Shown one piece after another: positions 27,905 to 40,413 of a stretch of 64,000 nt of DNA (the first letter of the stretch is position 1; each line of letters opens with the position of its first letter). The translations under genes were made by a program, and so were the position numbers. Source of the DNA: Xylocopa sonorina (Eukaryota > Arthropoda > Insecta > Hymenoptera > Apidae); contig NC_135203.1 of assembly GCF_050948175.1 (NCBI RefSeq), positions 3,162,001 through 3,226,000 of the forward strand, read 5' to 3'. The notes beneath the pieces were generated by a model. The model saw only the letters and a program-made list of their open reading frames with translations. It did not search any database and was not told the DNA's origin.

Positions 27905-27905
27905 T
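27780..27905. repeat. (TAA)n microsatellite
   Basis: About 125 bp of TAA/ATA triplets, interrupted twice near 27840-27865 by ATATAA units. It gives spurious poly-Tyr/poly-Ile frames on the minus strand. Confidence 0.97.
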
Positions 27906-29839
27906 AATCTACTAAAATATATAATTTCATTCATAAATGTCCTTCAAATTTTCTTTGCACTTACACCAACTCTAAAAACTAAACAGTGTTCCAGTGTTCG
28001 CGAAAAAATAAAAGTCGTATATCTCATAGAGTTATAGAAAAATAAATAATTTTTATCTCCATATTACAAAACCATATCTTATTCATTTGTTAAACTGAAT
28101 GAAAAATATCTAAAAATATATGATAATAGTAAAATATTAAATATAATAAACACAACAACGTTTTTTAAATAAAAGCAGAGTAGATAATGAAATTACTGTA
28201 ACTTCAACTTTGAATTAAGTAACATGAATCCCATGATATACAATTCTAATCTCATTATTTCGCGAACGCCTGGATAAATATGTATTAAATATACAATTTT
28301 AATCATATAAGCAAATATGTTGAAATGCATAATAAAACAGAAGTTATTAATTTAACGAAGAATAATACAGTTGGAATTATTTAAGCAATGTTCACTTAGC
28401 AAAATTTTAATCGTGCAATTCATGTCTAATTTACTTAGGACAAGCAGACAAATACAGTTCCCCTTTGCCAATCGTTAAACGTATGAAAGTGTTTTCTCGT
28501 ATAAAATTGTAAAATGCCTGGATATAAATTTAATAAGGAAATGCTGAATTCACACTTTAAGACTATCAGCAAAGTAGCTGTTTAAAAAGTCACTAATAAA
28601 TACATTAATTAATTATTAACAATCACCTTAACAAAGTGAATAGTACTTTCCTTCTACAGAGTCGCAATGATAGCCTTAAAAATCTGGTAAATATTCACAA
28701 TACATATAAAACAATAAACTCAGCAATAATATCCCCGAAAAATAGAAAATTACTAAGAGGATATTCAAAAAACTTTTAGATTTTATTTAGAATATTCTAC
28801 ACTTTTGAAATATTTAATGAGTGTAGAAGAAAAAGACTTGACAATTGGGGAACGATATGCTGTAACTTATTTACAATCTCTTTTCTTTATATAAATCAAG
28901 GTACAATTGTAAATTGTTTTGCGTACAAAGAAAGCTAATGCACTTCTTGTTACACCTTTACATTAACAGATTATCTTGGTTCATTAAATCTGACAGTCGA
29001 ACAAATAAAGACACCGCGTTAAAGAATTTCTTTTAGACATTTCTAAGAACACCCATAAAAAAGAAACAGTGTAACCATCAGAAATTGATGGTCAATTTTC
29101 GTGAGACAGTAGATTGCACAGATTTCTCATCGATAGAAAATGCATATTTAGCTACGGCTGTGTTTGTTTGTCTGCAGTGCATAAGGTCTACGCAAATATT
29201 CATTGGTAACCATCCAAACCAAATGCATTAGATTTTGTAACTAAATTTAACTTGTACATACGTGTGTGTGTACATTAACGGCATTATAGAAGATGATATA
29301 ATTACTTTTTCATCCATAAAACCACTCTGTTGTCTCGTCTGCAAGTAATCCAAGGTGATATTTAAACACAATAAACTAATAGCAAACGACATATTGCAGT
29401 ACTAGCATACATCTCTTGTTAAGATGAGTTAATCATAAAAGAACATGCCACAACACGAATATCCTTTTACGAATCACAATCAATACATGTTACGTTAAAC
29501 GTATAACATAAACCAAAGAACCCTGTTCGATATAATATACTTTTGTGAACCACCATATTACAGTCTCACGATCTCGTTAGCTGTAGAAAAACATGTATGT
29601 ATATAAATACAAAACAAAAAAAATTATCTTGACATTGATCTATATTTTATAGTCCACAGCACGAGGAAAATCTTATTCAGTGATTTCCCGTTAAAAATTT
29701 ATTAATAGCACTTAAAAAATATACTACAAATGGAAAAAGGTCTTTATAAAATTTAGTTATACCTTGGGAGCGATTAAGCGTTCAAAATTGAAATATATAA
29801 TCTACATTTTAGAGTTTCTTTTTTTTTACTTCATTTGTT

Positions 29840-30410
29840 TATACAGGGTGTTTCGTTTAAACGAGTACGATGGAATATTTCTTAAGGTAGTGAAGTCTGA
29901 AAGAAAATGTTCTTACAAAAGTTATTTTATATTATATTCTATTTTTATAATGAGATAGATGGAGAAAGATTTCAAGATCAAATTGTTTTTTTTCTAAATG
30001 GAATTATATATCTTTTCCCTATGGTTTGATAGAGAGTTTTGAGACAAATTCAACGATGTGCTACATATTATTCTGATTACTAAATCATAAATAAGAGACC
30101 ATCATACCTTATGCCTTTTACATTAATAGCTTTGATTTTGAATCTTCTTCGTACAAAAGAGATTAATAATAGAACAGAATAATATCATATAGCAAATCGC
30201 TGAATTCGTCTTAAAATCCTTTATTAGATTATAGGAGAAAAAATATATGACTTCAATTTAAAAAAAATAACTTGATCTTGAAACCTCCTATCTAGTTATG
30301 AAAATAACATTAATATCGTACATCAAACAACTTTCGACAGAACATTTTTTTTAACCTCAATACTTTACGAAATATTCCACCATACTCATTTAAACGAAAC
30401 ACTCTGTATA
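29840..30410. mobile_element. Foldback MITE with TACAGGGTGTTTCG termini
   Basis: Begins TATACAGGGTGTTTCGTTTA and ends as its inverse (CGAAACACTCTGTATA). Inverted homology continues inward for about 180 bp on each side (29840-30025 with 30225-30410), covering GGAATATTTC and TTTCAAGATCAA blocks, leaving a short loop. TA lies at both ends, as expected for a Tc1/mariner-type TA target. No transposase frame. Located in the intergenic/3' UTR region next to epsin. Confidence 0.8.
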
Positions 30411-30850
30411 TTATCTTCCCATAATAAACAGTCCTCAATCACCACTGATACACAATAAAGCATAAGTAATAAATACTTTTATACAATAAAGAGAAGTAGA
30501 AATAAATGTTTCATAGATTTTTTAATCGACACATAAGAATAAATTGTTAATTGCATGCTTGAGAATTTTCATCAATGATTTGAATGGATTATACTGCGTT
30601 TTCTTCGACTTCTTCTTGTCACAAGATTAAGATAAAAAAAAAATCAAACACTAAAACGTTTGTAAAAATAAACATTTGACTTTAATCAGACATTGTCTGT
30701 TACTTCTTTGCCATTTGTATCCTCGAATAAAGCTATTTTACTCACAAGCGAGAAACTTATACCGTACAGGGTTACGCTAAAAATCTCGAATACTTTTTAG
30801 ACCACAGTGCTCTTAATTTTCGACTGACATCTTCAACAATAATCACCACG

Positions 30851-33800
30851 CTACGAGAGGAACGGATTCGCAGTAGTAGTTGTATTCGCTACCCAAGGAT
30901 CTTGTCGAATCTGATTGATTGAAGGACGGGGTGGTGCTGTTGCCGCCGCAAATGGATTTGCTGAGTATGATATGGTTGCTGTAAATATTTACTAATATTA
31001 GTCTAAACGATTTAACTGTAATAACTAACATGTTCCGTTCCGTGTGCTCTACCATCAGCGGTTCATGCGACACATTCATCGATTACTAGTTGATGTATTA
31101 CATACAAGTACAAACAAATAAATAATATAAATAAACGAACGAAGAATAGACGAACAGGAAACGTAAATAAATTATCCATAATTGTAAATAATCAAACCGA
31201 AAATAACACGGTACGGAATATGTTAAATATTAATTGGAAAAACATAATTCAAATTTCACTTTTACAACATATATAATATTATTTTTAAGTTTTTAATACA
31301 TCATCACTTTTCGTTGCAAAGAAAATCTCTAACAAAATGCAACTTCAATACTATAATCGAGCACAGCATTTGATCCATGCACTCATGCTTTATTACTGAT
31401 CACTTTGCGAGTACTCACGAATTTATTTCCAACGAAATGCTGTTTTATAGATAAAATATATTACAAACAACGTAATAGATTATCAGTTTGTATCAAATTT
31501 GTATTCAATAAAAGTCGTAGTACTTTCGATTAAAATTATAGTAATTCAATCTAACCGTAACAGAACGATTTTTAAGATAATTTTGATACACATACATATA
31601 ATGAGTCTTAATTATATTAATTATAATACTTAGTATTTGTATTTTAAAGTTATATTCTAAATCTTGTGTGTATATAATACTTGAATAAGTATATTCTAAA
31701 TAATACTAATAAATATTATTTTTAAAAATATCACCTGGTGGTGTAGGCGTTGTTGATTTAATCGTAGAAGTACTGACAAGATTATCAAGATTAACAAGAG
31801 CAGAGTTTTCTCCAAGGAACGATTGCGGTGTTTTCTTAACAGCTCCTGTACTCGTTGGAAGAGTTTCGGCTATGCTCCCCAAATCAAATGGATCTGGCGA
31901 TAGTGTACTTCCTGCATGATAAATATTTAGAGATAGAATAAGTATAAACATAACAGTGAAAGAATAACAACAATTCACTAATAGATACCGTTATTTGCAG
32001 TTTGCAGACTAGTTCCATGCTTATTTCTGTTAGTAATTATATCGAATTCATCTAAATCACTCAGTGGACTGACTGCAGAACTGTTCTGATTTCCAATAGC
32101 GAAATCGTTGAGACTAGGCCCAGCACCGTTGAAACCGTTAGTAGTTGTATTGAAAGTAGAGTTCGAAGTTGTAGGCAAATTGAATCCTATATTCTGCGGT
32201 GATTGTGCTTCGAAACCAATGTTCTGCGTTAAAGTTGGATTGTTGAAAGATGGAGAAACAGATGTCACACCTTCCCGACCGGCCTGAATTATTTCGAAAT
32301 AACCGCATCAATTCGTTATAAATATGGATAAATATAGTAGAAGCGTAGTTATCATTGTTAAATCCTTTGGATATTAACTGTGACCGATTATAGAAATTAT
32401 TCCTGTTTGTTTACAAAACGTTGTTGCGAAACATTCTTCAAAAAAAGACACGGTTTATAGTCGAAATATTTTTTAACCAACTTATAGTAGTAGTAATTGT
32501 GTAATGTCAAGCCATGGAAGCTTATACTTTTTGTTCAGTACTGGTGATAGTTAAAAAGAGAAACGTATTACCTGCTTTTTATTTGCATTTGCTTCAGTAG
32601 TAGTGGTAGAAGGTATTGGTGACCAAGGATCTGCATTAGGTGAAGTTGTAACTGTTACAGGCGATGATGGGGGTGCTCGCCATGGATCAATCGCAGCTGC
32701 TAAAATCAAATTATAAATTGATCGCCATAAAATTATAGATTACGTTTCGTACCTGACAGGATTTTTTCAACAAATCTTACTTGGTCTTTGAGACGGAACA
32801 GGAGTCCATGGATCTACTGCGGGCGATGTACTACTTGTTGTAGGAACACCCCATGGATCGTTCTGCGGCTGTAGAATTAAAAAAAACACATATCTAATAA
32901 AAATATCTCTTTAACAAATTTTAATAAAATATAAAATGTTTGTTTTTTGCAATTAAAGGAAATACACATTTATCTGTAATTAAGATACCTTTGTCAATAA
33001 GAAAATGTGAAAATCTTTCCAATATTTAATATATTACAACTTAATAGACGCAATGTTTCTTGAGATAATGAAACATACCTTGTATAGAAATAATTGAGAC
33101 AAATCCAAAGACTGTTGTATAACATGCAAAGAGTATACGACATTGTGTTATGATGCAATAAGCAAATACACAAACCAAACGAGCATTTCTTAAGTAACAT
33201 ACCTGTGGTCTTGGTGGTGGCGGCGTAATTGGTACACCCCAAGGATCGGTCTTTACGTTGTATCCACATGCTTCTTCCAAATTTACATCCAACAAATCTA
33301 GCATATGACTTTGTTTCTCAGTTTGCGGGGCTCTGAAAGTAATAAATTATTTAAATTATTTAAATAAGAAGAGACATTAAATGCCTAACAATTAAAAGAC
33401 AAACATAAAATAGTTTCTACTAACTTAAAATCTTGCTGACTTTGACTAAGAGCTAGTTGCAGTCTGACATCGTCGCTGCGTCTTCTTTGTTCTTCCTGTT
33501 CCGCTTCTTCTCTCGACATTGCCAAAGCTAATTGTAGTTGTAATTCTTCTTCACCTACCGTTTGTGGCCTTGCAGCTTCCAATTCAGCTGAGAAATGCAT
33601 GAATTTCAATTAGTCAGTACATATGCGCATATATTAGCAAAAAAATTTAACAAGTAAGCTTTTAATAAATATGTGTTCATACGTCTAGTTGCAGTTTCGG
33701 ATCCTAGACGACATGGTTCCCAATCCTGAAACTAGACCAAGAAAGAACTATTGTTTTAAAGCATTTTTATTATCATTAAATATCTTGATTTTCATACTTA

Positions 33801-36135
33801 CATCACTGCTCACAGGTGACATAGCATCTAAACCATCACTACCAAATCCACTAACTGATTGTGCAAATCTTTCTTTTGCTTTCAGCGCTCTAGCTCTCTC
33901 ATTTCTTAATCTTTCATCATCTTTTAATAAGGCCACTAGTTGCTTTGCTTTTTCTCTCACATTTACACCTTGGTCCTTAGACCCTTCCATATATTGAAAA
34001 TCTGTAAAAGGAATAAAAAATTAGACTTTACTTAAACCATCAATATAAAATATATTAAAATTTTATATTACAGAGGATAAAATTATTTACCTTTCAGTGT
34101 TTGGATGGCAAAAATATTTTCTTTGCATTGCTGTGCAACTTTTTCTGTGCCTGTTTTAATGAGATATTCTAAAAGAACTAAAGCTTTGTACACGTGCCGC
34201 CAATTTTTTCCGTGATCATTTAGTCTCTTCCATAACATTTGCATAATCTCAGTGAATGCTACCACATTATATGTTAAATCAGCAATTTCTGCCATAAGTG
34301 TACTGCTTGGACCCCATGGATCATTGCTGGTAGCTTTACGTACAGCTTTCTATGTACACAATAAGTATTTAATTTTATAATAGATATAACAATTGTACAA
34401 ACAAGAATAAAATACAATATACTAAATTACTACTTAATTACCTGAGCATTGCTATAATTATGAGCAAGATTAACAATATCTCGCCTAATACCCGCCAAAT
34501 TCACCTGCATGACGTCTTGACCTTGTCTTCTCATCTAAAAGATTATCACTATACATTACAAGTAGATAGTGATATTCATATTTCTTTTAGAAGCCCATAC
34601 TTATCACCATAAGCATTCACATTAATTTAAATTAATTTTAATATAGACTAATAGTTTAGTATATAACTGAAACATCTGTTACATAAATTACACTTACTTG
34701 AAAAAAGGTTCTAAATAAAAGCTAGTAATAAATATGGGCAGTTGTTCCATACTAAAGCCATGCGACTAAATATGCATTAGTAAAAAAGCAGAAAACTCAT
34801 CATAAAGTGTCTTTATACTAATCTACTTTTACCAAATCAACGTATTGCTACTTTCTATTTGGTTAGTGGTAATATGGATGAAAGTAGTTAAAGTAAAAGT
34901 GTGACTAATACAAAAGTAAAAAGATCCACTGTAGTGTTGCTCTTTCTTCTAGAGATATGTGACATTATATTATAACTTAAAAATTATTTCAGTAATTGAA
35001 CCCCAATAAAAAGAATGCAACAAATAATGCAATAAATCATTTTTTATATTTCTGTAGAGAGTCTCAGGGTGGGTAGTACAGAAAGAATAAAATCTTTCAC
35101 GCAATACTTTATTTCTAAGAAAATGATCAAAAATTATTTCTCTGCAAATTAATTTAAGCGCCCCTATTTCAAAAATTGCAATACACTACTTATTTTTCTT
35201 GTACTTGATAGTAAAACATATGCAATAAAAGAAACTGTACACTTTTTTGATAATTTATTTAACTTAGTTATAAACTGTGGGAATCAGTAATGTACAGAAT
35301 AATTTGTAAACTGAGAACAGTTAACTTTCCAACTCAATTTTCTCAAAATCAAGACTTCAAATAAACAAATTTTATTATACATTTGTGATTTATTTTTGTG
35401 TGCAGAATAAATATCTGTGTAGTTGTATTGCCCACTACGGAACACGCTAAATATAAAACTCCAAAGCAGATTAATTTATTTTGAGATGTGCCTATATAAA
35501 TGTATAAACCCAAGATTAAAAAGTTTTAATGAAATCAGTATTTTTATATTGTACACTCTTATATATAAACTGCAATTTGTATTATCATGATAACCCATTT
35601 TGAAAGAAAATTTCCTCCACAACCTGTCTCATAACAAATGTTAAAAAAATACTTTCACATAAAAAACTTAACATTAAAGATTTTTTATAAATAATGCTTG
35701 ATGCAATACTAACTTGCATAATGTGTGCAGAACTTATTATTATTCTAAAATTTTGCAAAAAATAAAATATGAATGATTTCAGGTATGTGCAAAAATCTTT
35801 GCTAAACACTATAATTCTTGTTTTCTTTTTGGTATATATACAGGGTGTTATACTATTATAATTAATTTAGTTATATGTTCTAATAATATAATATTTTTTA
35901 CATCCGAGAAGCTTCATCTTTGATTCTTTTTTTGTTCCTAGGACAAAAGCATAAGTGATTCTTATAAACATCCTGTATATTGTTAATTAATGTGGTTCGC
36001 AAAACATTTATCTACATTATTTGTTCTTTAAACATTTTCTAATGATATAATTGATTAGTAAAGTAATAACATTTGTTATTCTGTTAACTGTGGTCAGTTA
36101 ATGAACTTTACCTTCTGCATAGCCATTGTTGGCAT
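30851..36135 (-). CDS. lqf: Epsin / liquid facets endocytic adaptor
   Basis: Clathrin adaptor that binds PIP2, ubiquitinated cargo, AP2 and EH proteins; in flies it is needed for Notch ligand endocytosis. Twelve minus-strand exons (high to low): 36112-36135, 34442-34534, 34091-34349, 33802-34001, 33683-33725, 33425-33587, 33203-33332, 32781-32868, 32572-32699, 31989-32283, 31735-31911, 30851-30978; 575 residues, all phases consistent. The ENTH domain (about 17-160) carries RKATSNDPWGPSS, ADLTYNVVAFTEIMQMLWKR and KNWRHVYKALVLLEYLIKTG. Two ubiquitin-interacting motifs follow (EEELQLQLALAMSREEAEQ about 219-237; SDDVRLQLALSQSQQ). Five further DPW triplets are spread over the middle and end, with a clathrin-box-like LLDLD-type stretch. 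NPF occurs at 541-543 and at the C-terminus (NPFLS). The first ATG of the spliced leader exon (36135) is chosen; ATGs at 34534 and 34510 are alternatives. Confidence 0.95.
35838..35978. mobile_element. Short MITE with ACAGGGTGTTATA / TATAAACATCCTGT termini
   Basis: A roughly 140-bp AT-rich segment bounded by imperfect inverted 14-mers and TA dinucleotides, in the first coding intron of epsin. The outer motif TATACAGGGTGTT matches that of the foldback element at 29840, so the two may use related transposases. No coding capacity. Confidence 0.55.
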
Positions 36136-38887
36136 ATGAAATATGGCTGGTGTCGTTGATGAAGCTACTTCTTGTCCACAAATATAGAAAACTCCCAAAC
36201 ACTTTTCGAATCACACAATAAAATCCTAAACTATTAGATAGTATCGATAAATAAATAAGAAACATTTATTACATTTACCTGTCAATTATGAATGAGTTCT
36301 CATTTAATGTGTAAGGGATAATACAACTAATTGGGGGCACTTTCAATAGAATTTTAAAATGAGGATTACTATAATTATTATGCAAATAGATATTGCACAG
36401 AATACTGCATTCTTTGTTTTTCTACTGTATTATACATTATAAGCATATGAAGCAAATACATATACAATAACAATTTAATATATGCAATATTACTAAAAAG
36501 TTCTGATATAATTTTTACTATACTGTATAAACAATAACATGATAGAAAAATGTTTATGATAAAGTAAATAGGCACAACTCATGTTTATTAGTAGATAAGA
36601 ACACTTGTTTTAGCTGAGGATAGCTTTTTAAAAATATTTTGTACAAGACAGTTTAGTTATAGAAACATTGGATTGAAAATAATACCATTTTTTTTGTACG
36701 AATAATTAATATTACAACCATAGTTTACAACCAACAGTAAAAAAAGAAGAAAAATACAAGGTATTCATCGTCTCAATTTATATGAAATAATTATTCCATG
36801 TGATCTTCCTTTTTACACATTTAACAATTACATAAATGCAATTGACCACCATAAGAAAATATCCAAGACTTGAAAAACTTTTGTATATTGCAAATATATT
36901 TGTCATTACAAAAATAATATTAATAAAACTTTAAAAAGAGGAATTCGAACTTCATCGATTGTTGCTGTCAATATTGTATTTCGAAACAATCCTTTATTTA
37001 TAATTGATTCGATTTTCACCACTAGATATATTCATGTGAACAATATTAAATAACAATTGGAATAAGTATTTGTATATAAAAACTAATAACTGTATGTAAA
37101 AAGAGATTATATTATGTAAACAAAAATTATTATCATGTAAAATAAAAAACACACACTGATAATATAATATAAATCAAGGCCTGGCATGGCTGCACATAAT
37201 AATGTATGCAACAAACTTAAAAGAAACATGAAAAGAATATAAGATTATGAAAAGATTACGAGCTTATATAATTCCTTAAAATATAAGTGTGATTATATAA
37301 AAAATTGTACTTCAATTAATTAAAAATGAAATGAAATCTCTAAAATTTTGTACAGTCTATATATCATTTGTATTGAAAACTGCTGTAGGCTTCTGTATAC
37401 AAGCCATGCCCTTTAATAAAGCATTCTGACAAGACATCAGAGTTGCAGTTTTTATGTGCAATATTAACAATATTTATTAAAATTTTCTTATTTCTGTGAC
37501 ACGTGTGAGATACTCGATTAATCATTAAAACTACTTCTTTATAATAATATCTCTTTCAAGCATTTGAATAATAAAAGAAATTAAAATAGAAATCAATGAG
37601 GAAAAAAGATTTTATATTGGAAGAAAAAACAAATTGAACCAAACACTACTCTTTTTTAAAAAACAATAGGCTGCATGCAATGATGAGAAAAAATAAAGCT
37701 ACTTACGTTGACGAATTGGAGAATTCAAATTCCTGCTCAAAAAAGCTGTGCTATTAAACTGAAAAATAAGAAAATATTGGTTATCTGCCGTTTAACATTG
37801 TCTCGCTTGTGTCTTATCTTATCACTATCTACGTGCTACATAGCTTTTACAAAATAAATAATAGTGCTATGTATGCTTTAGAAACTTCTTATAAACTGTT
37901 TTTATGTCACATGACAATTTACTTTAATGGAATTATTTACATATATGTATACTGTATGTACTTCTATTTGCATGTATGTTTAGCATTGTCATTATATGGT
38001 TTCCTTAAGACATTTAGAAGGTATTATAACTATGAAAGAGAGAATGACCGTGAAATTATTGATTCCTTTTTTCTATATGAACTTTATTGCTTTTAATAAA
38101 CTCAGAATGTAAATGTCAACAATTTTGTGTGGCAAGAATCATAATCATGAAAGTAAAAAAAACATTATATTACATTTACACATAGACATATACAAAAAAA
38201 ATTGTCAATATTACAGTGATATTTTCGTAGAAAATATTAATCTTTCACATTCTTTGAATACGATAAACCAATGTGCTGTTTTCATTTCTTAAAATATGCA
38301 TATAGTATCCATTTTTGTTTTTTTTTCATGCATAAAAGAATCCATCACTTAACACTTCCTTGCATTGTTTGAAAGTTTAAATCGCCCAAAGCCATCGACA
38401 CACGTACGTGCGCTAAAATGACAATGATACTTTACACGAACATCAAATGATCATCTCTCCCAATAGATTTAAAGGAATAACGTCGTGGAACATGCACAAT
38501 TGTATGGGCTATCTTCTAGGCGTAACTAACACAATAGATATACGTACACTGACTTAGGTGCAAGGCTAATCCATGAAAATACGTGATATGTCAATTTCGA
38601 AACTCTATCTATGCTTTCTCATGCTCGGGCGTGACTTCGTTATACTGCATTTTTTTAAAATCCGTTTCGCGTACAGGTTAACATAGAATGAAATAGAGGA
38701 AACAGATTAATAGAACGGTGCATCACAATTGGAACGTTATTAGAATACTAATAAACCGCTGAAACCGAATTAAACTTACATACTTTTTATCCTACAGGCT
38801 ATAATATACCATTTCTAATTACGTACGTAACGATAATCTGTTTCTATAGATTTAATTTCGAACCGAACGTGGAACATTTTACTCACC
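36136..38887 (-). other. Epsin 5' leader: probable noncoding exons and introns
   Basis: The rest of the leader exon extends to 36225 (acceptor GTTTAG). A clean 52-nt exon candidate lies at 37707-37758 (acceptor TTTTTCAG, donor GTAAGT on the minus strand, no ATG). A third donor, TTACG/GTGAGT, lies at 38887/38886, suggesting the first exon lies just above it. Otherwise the stretch is AT-rich and has no protein-like frame. These are splice-site inferences without transcript evidence. Confidence 0.45.
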
Positions 38888-39723
38888 GTAACGTATATGG
38901 AAATTTAATGTACTATATAATTTAAGTCGAAATCAAGGAACAAAATAACATAAAACAGTTATGACAAATCCATTCACAGACACTGACGAATTAGAAGTTA
39001 CGAGGCAAGATGGCGCTAAAAAATATTTCCTTCTCCACTGTTTTTTAGTCCGTGACGATCGCGGGTGTTTAACATTCGATTCACTTTGTGAGACTGATTT
39101 TAATCCAGTCTGTTTATCAATGAATATACATTAGCTCGGTGAGGAATGCATTAAGCAACTAATACGCCACGCGACAGTTTTATACAAACGAGAAATTTGT
39201 CAATGGACAGTTGTTTCCCTATTTATATAACCTGTAGGCGAGTTTACAAATTAAGAATTTTTCCACGCGCGCAGTTCTATTTATCGCGAGCAGACTCACA
39301 TGCCCAAACCTTAATTGAGAACGTGATAGTAGGTTTAATGTTTTTCCGCGAGTACGAAAACAGAACATACTTAATTTTAATAATTCTTGTATACATACAC
39401 AGGCCATCGTATACAATCTATTCAACTTTCAGTTGTGATTGAAAGATCCTGTTTTTAAACTATATAACATTTCATCGATACCAGCGAGACAGTTCGAACA
39501 GTTGAAAAGAAACTAAAAAGTAAATAAAAACTTTTCATTGCCGCACGCTACGTTATCTTTGTGTTGATTAAAATATATCTACATGAAGTTGATTAAGAAG
39601 TAAACGTCAGCATTCTAGGCATAACCTAAGCTGTATTTGTGATTTGAATAAGAACGGTGTTCTTTGATTGTTTCGTAAATATTGTGTAAGAAAAATTGTT
39701 GACCAAGGAGACTCAGGTTTAAA
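38888..39723. promoter_or_regulatory. Shared head-to-head promoter interval, epsin (-) and NCOA5-like (+)
   Basis: About 0.8 kb separates the inferred first exon of epsin from the start codon of the NCOA5-like gene. It is richer in CpG than flanking introns (around 39045-39065 and 39270-39300) and lacks an obvious TATA box. Bidirectional use is inferred from gene orientation. Confidence 0.4.
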
Positions 39724-40382
39724 ATGAGTATAAGACTTTTAAAAGACCCTGCTACGGTAAGTAGCCGTATATTTGTGGGCCATTTACAAACAGATGATAT
39801 GACCAAACACGAACTGGAAGAACATTTCTCGAAGTACGGGACTGTTGTTGGTTCTTCGATAAATCGTGGTTTTGGCTTTGTCCAATTCGAAGAGGAACAA
39901 TCTGCTCAAAAGGCTATACAAAATGAGGATGGTGCTATGTTCAAAGGCAGAAGAATAGGTATCTTCAACGATGAATCTTTGTTTTATTTTCCTCGTACTT
40001 TCAATAATGTAAATATTTCAATTATTTATTTATAATTAGCCTATGGATGTTCATGTATTTAGAAATAATTTAAATCTGCCTAAGAGAATAGAATGCGTAA
40101 AACATACAAGAGCAGAATACATATTATTAGACTGAGTAAAGCGAGACTTCTTCACTGTATGCGTAAAATAATTAATGTTAGAGATCAGTGTCAAAATGAT
40201 GGTAGATAGTAGAGTACTATGGTGCCTTGCTCAAAATTATAAATTAAATCATATTAATTCCTAAGTATCTGATATTATTCTTTTTCTTGCCCTTTCATCT
40301 AACAATTAATTAATTTTTTATAATGCTGTCAAACTACTATTTAGATTTTATTTATATTTCCTTAGTTGTACTTATAGATTTA

Positions 40383-40413
<31 letters not shown>

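Larger units (their letters stand above)
27486..30850. other. Intergenic/3' UTR region between two convergent genes
   Basis: Very AT-rich, between the ends of the C10 (+) and epsin (-) genes. It contains a (TAA)n tract and a foldback element, listed separately. No coding frame with family features. Part is probably the epsin 3' UTR; several AATAAA-type signals occur on both strands. Confidence 0.5.

Noticed and set aside
27780..27905. Tandem array considered as a CRISPR-like or satellite structure
   Set aside because: The unit is a trinucleotide with no spacers; a simple microsatellite in a eukaryotic genome.
27743..27934. Poly-Tyr/poly-Ile minus-strand frame
   Set aside because: It is only the translation of the (TAA)n microsatellite.
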